Shown: positions 59,301 through 64,000 of the stretch, piece after piece
Position numbering within the stretch: the first letter of the stretch is position 1
How the letters are laid out: each line of letters begins with the position of its first letter
Origin: Oncomelania hupensis
Taxonomy: Eukaryota; Mollusca; Gastropoda; Littorinimorpha; Pomatiopsidae
DNA length: 64,000 nucleotides
Direction of reading: 5' to 3'
Assembly: GCA_036898135.1 (NCBI GenBank)
Contig: CM072511.1
Coordinates: 33,656,639-33,720,638 of the forward strand
Position numbers and translations under genes: made by a program
Notes under the pieces: model-generated
Database searches by the model: none
Told to the model about the DNA's origin: nothing
Seen by the model: the letters and a program-made list of their open reading frames with translations, nothing else

Positions 59301-61548
59301 TTTGCAAGAACTGATCCCTTGAGCGCTGCTTAACTAAGTTCTTAAAATAATTCAAAGACAAATTACAACCATGTGTCCATATAAAGGAAAGACCAAGATC
59401 ATTCAAAAGTGTGCGAACAGAAACCAGCCAATAAAGTTTATAGTCTGAGCTAAAAAAAATAAATGAGAACACAAGCGAAACATAAGTACTGATATTTTGG
59501 AGGGATTCTTTGCACAATCAATACATAATTTGTATCAAAAGCACAACAACCTACATTTTGCATCCAGAGAAATCGGAAAACTACCTACTTCGCCAGAATC
59601 ATGCATGTAGGAGTACTAGTTTTTACATTCAAATCATTTTTAAAACTTTAGTTGCAATCTGTCACATATCTCCATTTTTTTCGTGCGCCCATACTTTATA
59701 ACTATATAGCAAAATAGATTTAATACGCTTATCAAAAAGATCTATTTACACATCCAGTGACAAATTTAACTTTCTACACTTCCTTAATAGAGCATATATA
59801 TCGCGTTCAGCTGATAGACTCTGGGCCTTCAAGTTTTTTGGAAATCTATCGTTGTACTTAAAAGGTGTCCCTAAATACTTATATTCCTAAACAATCTCTA
59901 TTATTTTATTCCTATATGTAAACACTGGTAACCGTCTAACTTTACTACGGGAGAATATAATCAATTTAGACTTCAAAATATTAATACAAAGTCCAAACTT
60001 TTCACAATAAATGTCCAATATATCTAATACTTTTTGCATGTCATTTACTGTTTCCGACAGAACAAACGTGTCATCAGCATATTACTTCAAAAACAAATGA
60101 AAATATTGCTCAACATCAGAAAAATTAAACTCATTTGCTAAGTTCAGTGGCAACGACAAACCATCAACACGTTGTGCCAAAAATGACTTTAAATCATTCA
60201 ATTAAGCATACCAGGTCGCGCAGGGTTGTGTTGAGTTGTTTGGGCAGCAGACTATGCGCCCAAAGGCTGCATGCAAATGAGCGTCTTGGAAAAGCGCTAT
60301 ATAAGAACGAATAAATAAATAAATAAATAAATAAATACATAAATAAATACATAAATAAATAAATAAATAAATAAATAAAGCAATCGCAATTCTAAACTTA
60401 CTCTTTGCAAGTTGGGGTGATCGTAACTTTGATGTTATCCGAGGAGGTTGTGTATTGCAGCTCTACACCTTTTGTCATTTCCTGAAACAGGGCATACCAC
60501 ATATTTGGCATTCTGTAAGTTCCTGCATGGTTGACATGACAGATAAATAACATAGGAAATCTAGCACGGAAAATATAATAAAATATCGCATGTACGGCCT
60601 ATAATAGTTCTTACCCTGTATTTGTCTCGCACGATGTCCAGAATGTTAGAATCGTTTCCTTCCTTGAGTTCGTTGACAGAGGACCTCGGCATACGCTTCT
60701 GGACTTGTAGGTATTCGTCATAGGCATTGCCCACAACAGCGAATATCACGTGCTTTTTGGACACGTCCAGCGCGTAAGATATCTGACCCACGGAAGGATA
60801 GTCCTGGAGAAAAGAAAGAAGAAGGGAAAGTTGCTATTTAACCACAGTCATCACAGACGAACTTTACTTCTTTTTTTAGGGAAGGGAGGGAAGCGAAGCG
60901 CCACAGCGTGTGACTGAACGTGTCCCCTGTTTTATCCTTTTATCCTTTTTTAGAATTGTATTAACTTTTATCGTGGTCCTGATAGGATTCTTACTTACCC
61001 GGAGCTTAGAGGTCTCTCTGAAATGTTTTATTCATCCCTGATAGTTTCTTTCATAATACAACCTTAAAAGGATAGCCCCCTTTAGGCTGATGTGTCGGGG
61101 ACTATACATTTACGTAACGTAAACGTAAACTTAAACGAACTTTACTTCCATGGTAGTCGTCACAAATGGTCTATAGTAGTGATCAAGCAAAGTCCTAACT
61201 GAAATGCTAGTCATCACAGACTGTTTTAAAAATGTAATTATCGTAGACGGTTCTCATTAGGCTAATATAGCGCGGGTCAGTAGAAAATCCAGTAGTTGAG
61301 AGATACCAAAGAACCCAAGATGCGTAACTGTATTGTTCTTTGGAGATCTATACAAACGCCAATTATTGCTACAAAATCAACGGTTCCCTTTCCTTATCCT
61401 ATAATCCCACCTTCAGACCCGCCTGCATTGCAACTGTCCATACCCCCATCGTCGGTTTATCTTATAAATAAATACATTTTGATAATAATTAAAAGAAATA
61501 AAGAGGAAGAAGAAGAAGAAGAAGAAGAAGAAGAAGAAGAAGAAGAAG

Positions 61549-61608
<60 letters not shown>

Positions 61609-62124
61609 AACAACAACTATTGTCTCACCTGTACATTTGCCATAGAGTTTGTTTTACCATTATCAAGATGACACTGGCCATCATTTGGTGTTACTAGTCC
61701 TGCCAGCTGCAACCACAATCAACCATTTCATAAGTCATTACACAACCTTTAATATCGATTGTTCTAATACAAAATTTGCTCAAGGAGCTGCTCAAAAACG
61801 CTGGTCATACTCAAAATAGTTTGCCGAAACCAGCATCGAACCCACGTTACCTAAGACGCACGAATACAAGGCTTGCATTAAAGACCACCGATCCATTCCT
61901 GTCGACTGGCAACCTGGATTTGAATGAATGTAGGCTACGAAAGAATTATAGGAACTGAAGAATTATACGAATGACAGAATGAATGAAAGAATTTATTATT
62001 TTAATTAGTAAACAAAACTAAAAATGCGTCATGAAAAACTGACCTTGCCGTCTCCAGCGAAGTGCATCCGAGCATCTGAAGCCAAGATGATAAGCTGCCT
62101 GCTGTTTTCCCGCCAGCCTATTTC
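44551..62124 (-). CDS. Integrin beta subunit, C-terminal 14 exons (5' part beyond window)
   Basis: Fourteen exons read from 62124 to 44551 give 532 residues with every intron phase consistent and GT-AG ends throughout. Integrin beta subunits pair with alpha subunits at the plasma membrane, bind extracellular matrix ligands and link them to talin and actin. Seen here in order: the end of the betaI domain ([23 protein letters not shown]), hybrid domain, cysteine-rich I-EGF modules with CxCxxC patterns, a short beta-tail domain, a single hydrophobic helix of about 24 residues, a membrane-proximal FDRLEY and a tail with NPIY. The beta I metal site (DxSxS), PSI domain and signal peptide are outside the window. 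Introns hold many insertions but no exon is visibly hit. Vertebrate orthology is not assigned. Integrin identity is near certain. Confidence 0.95.
44875..44920 (-). pseudogene. Degenerate duplicate of the exon 13 3' end
   Basis: On the minus strand, CCCCAAATGGGCGAAGGTCA repeats the end of exon 13 plus its donor (CCCCCAAGTGGGCGAAGGTCA at 45055-45035), about 36 of 46 positions matching. In the exon 13 frame it contains a TAG. It lies inside the final intron. It is seen as a partial tandem duplication and is not expected to code. Confidence 0.6.
45039..45205 (-). CDS. Integrin beta exon 13: transmembrane helix and membrane-proximal region
   Basis: Acceptor cag at 45206 (phase 1 entry) and donor AAG|gtcagt (phase 0). 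It encodes VCTEGVN, then a hydrophobic helix ([20 protein letters not shown]) and [12 protein letters not shown], with Asp of the conserved membrane-proximal HDRREF motif retained but His replaced by Phe and the second Arg by Leu. It ends PKWAK before the tail exon. Confidence 0.95.
45721..46599 (+). pseudogene. 5'-truncated plus-strand LINE copy with disabled RT
   Basis: Same LINE family as 18960-26617, but on the plus strand and antisense to the integrin gene. It starts inside the RT ([20 protein letters not shown]), and the catalytic box is FAEY instead of FADD in [15 protein letters not shown] frame change occurs near 45955, then [20 protein letters not shown] follows, with further breaks up to [14 protein letters not shown]. 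The tail is GGATA-type (46573-46598). A near-perfect AGAAGTC(C/T)TCCA duplication flanks it (45709-45720 and 46600-46611). Confidence 0.8.
46612..47304. other. Integrin intron sequence, nothing recognised
   Basis: A poly-A run near 46676-46690 and AT-rich sequence. No exon or shared repeat was seen. Confidence 0.5.
47305..47406 (-). CDS. Integrin beta exon 12: beta-tail domain
   Basis: It encodes [18 protein letters not shown] and [14 protein letters not shown], ending in phase 1 at CAAG|gtattt. It aligns with the CWFYFTYSV...VVENPEC part of vertebrate beta-tail domains just before the membrane. Two acceptors six bases apart are usable (atcag|GATCAG|AATTG), both in frame, giving an optional Gly-Ser. 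Confidence 0.9.
47500..47592 (+). mobile_element. SINE 3' fragment (GCGCTATATA tail type)
   Basis: GGCGGCCCGGGCGGCTTGAG, TTAGATCTGTTATCGGTCGA and GTAAAGCGCTATATACGAAC match the SINE at 53625-53845, followed by an AATAAATA-type end. It is 5'-truncated. Confidence 0.6.
47796..47834. repeat. (GA)n microsatellite
   Basis: Pure GA dinucleotide tract in an integrin intron. Confidence 0.95.
48268..48394 (-). CDS. Integrin beta exon 11: end of I-EGF4 and start of the beta-tail domain
   Basis: Acceptor ttgttgtttcag at 48395 (phase 0) and donor CAGG|gtaagg (phase 1). It encodes [20 protein letters not shown], then [18 protein letters not shown]. The C-x4-C, C-x2-C and CPKDC cysteines correspond to the C-x2-C-LGVC...C-x2-C and TQEC cysteines at the start of the beta-tail domain in vertebrate integrins. 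Confidence 0.92.
48641..48700. repeat. (CAT)n microsatellite
   Basis: A TCA/CAT trinucleotide tract directly left of a family S insertion, inside an integrin intron. Confidence 0.95.
48733..49309 (-). mobile_element. Family S SINE-like element, copy 7 (full length)
   Basis: A 577-bp copy, sense on the minus strand and so in the same orientation as the integrin gene. It is flanked by exact ATGTTGAAAACA (48721-48732 and 49310-49321) and lies only 12 bp beyond the donor side of integrin exon 10 (49333), the closest insertion to an exon in the window. Confidence 0.9.
49333..49443 (-). CDS. Integrin beta exon 10: I-EGF4
   Basis: Acceptor ttttaaag at 49444 and donor TAT|gtaagt, both phase 0. It encodes 37 residues with [20 protein letters not shown] and RHCQSCY, the classic integrin EGF cysteine pattern. 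Confidence 0.94.
49560..49640 (+). mobile_element. SINE 3' fragment
   Basis: GCACCTTGAACAGCTCATGA followed by GAAAAGCGCTTATGCAAGAA and an AATAAATG end resembles the GCGCTATATAAGAA tails at 60290 and 57915. Short and 5'-truncated. Confidence 0.45.
50385..50520 (-). mobile_element. LINE 3' end fragment close to integrin exon 9
   Basis: (TCCTA)n tail at 50388-50407, followed by the family 3' block (GGGGCACCACAGATGATCGT, GTGTCAAACCAGTCCA). It ends about 34 bp from the donor of integrin exon 9. Confidence 0.75.
50555..50655 (-). CDS. Integrin beta exon 9: I-EGF3
   Basis: Acceptor cattgcag at 50656 (entry after one codon base) and donor TCC|gtaagt (phase 0). It encodes [20 protein letters not shown] and [14 protein letters not shown], with CxCxxCxC spacing. 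Confidence 0.94.
50968..52578 (+). mobile_element. Tc1-like DNA transposon, inactive
   Basis: 1,611 bp bounded by TACTACTCAA and its exact reverse complement TTGAGTAGTA, with TA target bases at 50966-50967 and 52579-52580. It lies in the intron between integrin exons 9 and 8, antisense to the gene. Beyond 10 bp the inverted repeats are only partly similar. Confidence 0.88.
51334..52361 (+). pseudogene. Tc1-like transposase with two stops and a frameshift
   Basis: ATG at 51334 begins [20 protein letters not shown] and a helix-turn-helix ([19 protein letters not shown]). TAA at 51490 interrupts just before the GRPR AT-hook-like motif. The frame then runs through the second DNA-binding half to [11 protein letters not shown] (first catalytic Asp), shifts near 51857, and continues [15 protein letters not shown] second stop lies at 52005, then [11 protein letters not shown] (second Asp) and [13 protein letters not shown] (DD34E glutamate), ending at TGA 52359. 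Cut-and-paste at TA is the known family reaction; this copy cannot make the protein. Confidence 0.9.
52693..54492 (-). mobile_element. Solo-LTR-like element B, with an inserted SINE
   Basis: The reverse-orientation relative of 41734-43223, flanked by exact GACAT (52688-52692 and 54493-54497). Read on the minus strand it starts TGTTACAAGAGGC and ends CACCGTCACA. It is longer than copy A because a SINE sits at about 53527-53843. Both copies keep a long similar interior, so they are of similar family age. It lies in the integrin intron between exons 9 and 8, in the same orientation as the gene. Confidence 0.8.
53527..53843 (+). mobile_element. SINE with GCGCTTTATAA end and (ATT)n tail, inside LTR B
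   Basis: Absent at the matching point of LTR A. It ends GCTAAGGCGCTTTATAAATG, ACGAAC and (ATT)n, like the CR1/L2 LINE tail at 9430-9461. Conserved body motifs are GGCTGCCCAGGATTGTGCTC and GGGCGTCTCGGACGGTTTGA. Surrounding short AATT suggests a small duplication, but its exact ends are uncertain. Truncated relatives lie at 47500 and 60203. Confidence 0.7.
54498..55032. other. Integrin intron sequence, nothing recognised
   Basis: No exon, repeat shared within the window, or RNA gene was seen. Confidence 0.5.
55033..55184 (-). CDS. Integrin beta exon 8: I-EGF2-3 region
   Basis: Acceptor gactgttgcag at 55185 and donor CTCAG|gtaacc (phase 1). It encodes [20 protein letters not shown], then [20 protein letters not shown], with an N-glycosylation-type NVT near its start. 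CSGxGxCxCGxCxC is the diagnostic integrin EGF signature. Confidence 0.94.
55185..56379. repeat. Integrin intron with CTA/CTG and CA repeats
   Basis: (CTA/CTG)n-rich tract at about 55497-55590, TTCTA repeats at 55805-55830, CA/CG-rich (CACGCA) tracts at 55935-56070, CA repeats at 56168-56215 and (CT)n at 56285-56346. No exon was seen. Confidence 0.85.
56380..56507 (-). CDS. Integrin beta exon 7: I-EGF1-2 region
   Basis: Acceptor cctgttctcag at 56508 (phase 0) and donor TGCAA|gtaaga (phase 2). It encodes [20 protein letters not shown], then [19 protein letters not shown], matching the CHEGNGTFECGACRC segment of other integrin betas. Confidence 0.93.
57003..57042. repeat. CA microsatellite
   Basis: (CA)n with ACGCACACAC interruptions, in the intron left of the 30-bp minisatellite. 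Confidence 0.9.
57112..57285. repeat. 30-bp minisatellite abutting integrin exon 6
   Basis: About 5.8 copies of a 30-bp unit beginning ACGGTCGTACAGAGACAGAC; the last unit decays into the exon 6 donor side (57299). Copies differ by a few bases. A long minus-strand frame runs through it from the exon, repeating [14 protein letters not shown] residues, but the donor splices it out. Confidence 0.9.
57299..57472 (-). CDS. Integrin beta exon 6: hybrid domain end and start of I-EGF1
   Basis: Acceptor ccttaaaag at 57473 and donor CCG|gtgggt, both phase 0, giving 58 residues. It encodes [20 protein letters not shown], then [20 protein letters not shown], matching VxFEIxIxxxxCP...VEVILQYICECEC of the family. 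An alternative in-frame donor GAA|gtactg lies 27 bases upstream; the longer exon fits the family's usual cysteine spacing better. Confidence 0.9.
57473..58033 (+). mobile_element. tRNA-derived SINE in integrin intron (about 57765-57950)
   Basis: Contains GCGTAGCTTACG (A-box like) and a perfect B box, GGTTCGAATCC, at 57831-57841. The 3' end is GTGCGCTATATAAGAGAA plus CTTTCTTTT at about 57914-57948. Pol III promotion is inferred from the boxes. The rest of the intron holds nothing recognised. Confidence 0.65.
58034..58076 (-). CDS. Integrin beta exon 5: 43-nt microexon of the hybrid domain
   Basis: Acceptor catgtttcag at 58077 and donor AAAAG|gtcgga. It enters after two codon bases and leaves in phase 0. 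It encodes [15 protein letters not shown]. Together with exons 4 and 6 it restores the CK...CSNISIGDEV segment, so it is constitutive although very short. Confidence 0.9.
58077..59045. other. Integrin intron sequence, nothing recognised
   Basis: AT-rich, no shared repeat and no exon signal apart from short frames. Confidence 0.5.
59050..60190 (-). pseudogene. Decayed LINE reverse transcriptase, a third LINE type
   Basis: Reading leftward from about 60190: [20 protein letters not shown] with an in-frame stop just before the tyrosine, [29 protein letters not shown], and then an open stretch 59517-59050 with [19 protein letters not shown] and [18 protein letters not shown]. The zinc-knuckle-like CTLCDLGE...EFHY end differs from both other LINE families here. 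Several stops make it non-coding. It lies in an integrin intron in the same orientation as the gene. Confidence 0.75.
60203..60380 (+). mobile_element. SINE 3' fragment with (AAATA)n tail
   Basis: GGTCGCGCAGGGTTGTGTTG, GCGCCCAAAGGCTGCATGCA and GAAAAGCGCTATATAAGAAC, then a long (AATA)n tail to the exon 4 donor region. It ends about 22 bp from integrin exon 4 (60402). Confidence 0.65.
60402..60481 (-). CDS. Integrin beta exon 4: start of the hybrid domain after betaI
   Basis: Acceptor ccctgtttcag at 60482 (phase 0) and donor AAAGA|gtaagt (phase 2). It encodes [20 protein letters not shown], then ITPTCK, matching SRVELSDQVKEGVTISYKSYCK in position. Confidence 0.93.
60615..60803 (-). CDS. Integrin beta exon 3: betaI domain C-terminal part
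   Basis: Acceptor tttctccag at 60804 and donor TACAGG|gtaaga, both phase 0, giving 63 residues. It encodes [40 protein letters not shown] and the helix [20 protein letters not shown] and IFAV are near-invariant in the family. Confidence 0.95.
60804..61628. other. Integrin intron; GAA/CAA microsatellite
   Basis: A compound (GAA)n then (CAA)n tract lies at about 61502-61606. Around 61075-61130, CCCTTTAGGCTGATGTGTCG resembles 30008-30045 (CCCCTATACGCTTATGTGTC) and may be the 3' end of another SINE family. No exon. Confidence 0.7.
61629..61706 (-). CDS. Integrin beta exon 2 (in window): betaI domain
   Basis: Acceptor gtggttgcag at 61707 and donor CAG|gtgaga, both phase 0, giving 26 residues. 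It encodes [20 protein letters not shown], matching [20 protein letters not shown]. Confidence 0.95.
61800..61905 (-). mobile_element. tRNA-like SINE head, minus strand
   Basis: Minus strand reads GGTGGTCTTTAATGCAAGCC and then CGTGGGTTCGATGCTGG (B-box like). It resembles the SINE head at 57830. No clear tail was delimited. Confidence 0.4.
62044..62124 (-). CDS. Integrin beta exon 1 in window: betaI domain
   Basis: Acceptor ttttactgcag at 62125 and donor AAG|gtcagt, both phase 0, giving 27 residues. It encodes [20 protein letters not shown] and HFAGDGK, matching [26 protein letters not shown] of vertebrate beta subunits. Earlier exons (the DAIMQ...C region and upstream) were not found to 64000. 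Confidence 0.95.
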
Positions 62125-62329
62125 CTGCAGTAAAACATTATATTGTCGTGGTTTCATGAGTTTTCAGTCATGCGATACACAGGAGCCTGGCAGAGTAGCT
62201 AAAGCATGCTGAGACACATCCCCACAAAAGTAGGCACAATTTGCGGTGCAAACCACCGCTGGCTTAGACCCCCTGTATGATACACGCTATCTGAGGCAGA
62301 CATTTTTCTTCCAGAACGAGCCAAATGAC

Positions 62330-63190
62330 GGTCTGTCTGTGTCGATCGGTTGGTCGGTCGGTCTATCGGTTCGTTGTATGACATATTTCAAGAAGCACTG
62401 AACAGATTTAAACCAAACGTTGTGTTTTAGGAACCTTATACCTAGGTTAGGGGCCGGCTTTCCCCCCTCTTTCCTCCCCCCCCCCCCATTCCCCCGTGGA
62501 TGTGCCGGGGGTTTCAGTATAAACAGCATCCCCACTTTCTGGAAATTTAGTGCTTTAAATTCCCACTGTCACTGTCTTTCTTCTTTGTTCTTTCTCATTC
62601 CTACTCTGTTCTATCAATCTACTATACTATACCTCTTCTTCGCTAGACCAGTCACCTACCTTTTTTCTTGAAAACTCTTCCGGGAGAAAACTTCTCATTT
62701 GTGTGCGAGGTCTGTTGGATCAGCGTGAGAATATTGGATGCTTTCTGCCAAATGGTCACTGGGGCTTCCTATGATGTTATTATTTGGCAATGTAGGCATT
62801 TTATATGTATTTGTTTTGTTGATAATTTATAATGATGTTTATATTCTATTTTGTTTTTGTAAACGGGGGATCGATAAATTAGAGTATAGCCTCAGCGTCT
62901 CTTGCGTGGGATGTTTTTATTGTAAAGCGACCGGCTGGTGGAGTGCCTTCAGTGTTACCACTAGGGTTGTTTCGGCAGATCTTTTATGCGGATCAGGGGT
63001 GAGTCCTCTTTCACTTCTCTGGTCCTGATTTTTCTCGGAAGAGTCCACTGGACCTAAAGTAAACCATGTAATGTAATGTAATGTAATGTAATGTAATGTA
63101 ATGTAATATAGGGGCCTGCCTCCCATGTCATCACATGTTTTCCACCGCGAAGATCAGTTGCTAAAAACGTTTTGCTCAATCTTTCAAAAA
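62330..63190 (-). repeat. Family R copy interrupted by family S copy 8
   Basis: 62330-62447 (GTCGGTCGGTCTATCGGTTC, GCACTGAACAGATTTAAACC) continues at 63117 (GCCTGCCTCCCATG, CCACCGCGAAGATCAG), as in the uninterrupted copy near 30150-30260. The break holds a family S insertion. Confidence 0.65.
62456..63108 (+). mobile_element. Family S SINE-like element, copy 8 (full length, long tail)
   Basis: Plus-sense copy with TAGGGGCC at 62448-62455 and 63109-63116. It carries an extra C-rich 5' segment (poly-C at 62475-62488) before the usual GTGCCGGGGGTTTCAGTATA start. It is more diverged than other copies, and the (TAATG)n tail is long, about 63069-63108. Confidence 0.75.
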
Positions 63191-64000
63191 CGGATTAAGT
63201 ACACGAGTACTTCAAATGATGGGTCATCTTTCAGCAGCAGTCAGGTTGTCGATCAATGGGTCTGTCCGTCGCACCAAATATCTTTTTTTTTTTTTGTTGT
63301 TGTTGTTGTTCAAAACACTTTTTCCCTTATCTCAAGAATAACTTAACCGAAATTTCATTATTTTTACTTTTCGGATGCTTTACCTATTGCTAAGCAAGTT
63401 AGATTATTTACATTTGTATTTTCTCCGAGGCCAAGGTCAATGCGTTTCGCCATTTTCTAAACGCGTTTTGTGCAGTTCAGATTGTAGCATATCATTCCGT
63501 GCTTTCATTTTGCTTCGTTAGGACAAAGCCCAGTCACAACACAGTCAAGAAAATTTAAACTTTTCAAAATGTTTATTTTTCAGGAATGTCTGAAAATACA
63601 TTTGAAGGGCTTGCCATCTTGTTTCTTTTTTTTGACGGCTTTAGTATGCAGGTAGATAATCGTGACTAGCACTTGCAATAAAACGAGAAGGGTATCTGAA
63701 ATGTAAAGAATCGGAATGGAACGGTTTACTAAGTCTATTGGTCATCTGCTGTAAGGGCACGATACGAAAGTACCTCGCTGCGGATGGCATTACGTAAAAG
63801 CAACAAATACTCGCACAGTTACTGTTTTATGATTTGTTAAACTTCTTATTAATACTGAAAATACTATGTTTCGCTACTGCAGTACCAGTACTACCTAAAT
63901 ACATTTCTAACATATCGATCAAATTAAGCCTGCTTCTGCTGCATCAGTATTTTTAACCGAAGCATGACCGGGTAATTAAATGTGCCGCTCAGGCAACACG
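63191..64000. other. Upstream integrin intron or flank, nothing recognised
   Basis: No exon matching the conserved integrin segment before exon 62044-62124 was found. Only short T-rich and AT-rich sequence. Confidence 0.45.

Noticed and set aside
62125..64000. Further upstream integrin exon
   Set aside because: Searched both frames' translation for the conserved segment preceding IGWR; nothing matching, so the next exon is presumed outside.

Overview
This is a eukaryotic, repeat-rich, AT-leaning animal window. Short exons with clean GT-AG introns, an integrin beta gene, APE-type non-LTR retrotransposons, Tc1-, hAT- and TTAA-type DNA elements and very long trinucleotide microsatellites suggest a lophotrochozoan invertebrate, most likely a mollusc. 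The species is inference; the sequence holds no direct marker.

One host gene is well supported. An integrin beta subunit runs on the minus strand from beyond the right edge to 44551. Fourteen consecutive coding exons are visible (62124 down to 44551). Their phases agree at every junction and give 532 residues: the C-terminal part of the betaI domain, the hybrid domain, four cysteine-rich I-EGF modules, the beta-tail domain, one membrane helix and a short tail with one NPxY motif. The N-terminal exons lie outside the window. Its introns hold a Tc1 element, a solo-LTR-like element, SINEs, LINE fragments and minisatellites.

The left 5 kb holds a different object: a 1.1-kb-codon reading frame with a C-terminal FEN1/PIN-like nuclease signature, followed out of frame by a cysteine-rich CXC (TSO1/tesmin-like) segment. 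Imperfect inverted repeats flank it. A second copy of its 5' end sits at 15957-16845, which argues that it is a mobile element. A 5-bp tandem duplication breaks the frame.

The middle (7-44 kb) is almost entirely transposon sediment: a CR1/L2-like LINE, many copies of one ~575-bp SINE-like family (called family S here) with clean target-site duplications, a hAT-like MITE, a TTAA palindromic MITE, a THAP zinc-finger fragment between inverted repeats, and a multi-level nest at 18960-26617. In that nest a minus-strand LINE is cut by a family S insertion, which is itself cut by a 2.37-kb TG...CA element. The same LINE is also cut by a 1.9-kb long-TIR DNA element and by a short family S fragment. 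Two LTR-like elements of one family lie in opposite orientation at 41734-43223 and 52693-54492, each with a perfect 5-bp duplication.

No operon, CRISPR array, rRNA or convincing functional tRNA gene was seen. No second intact host gene was found, although unrecognised exons could be hidden between 9.5 and 44 kb.
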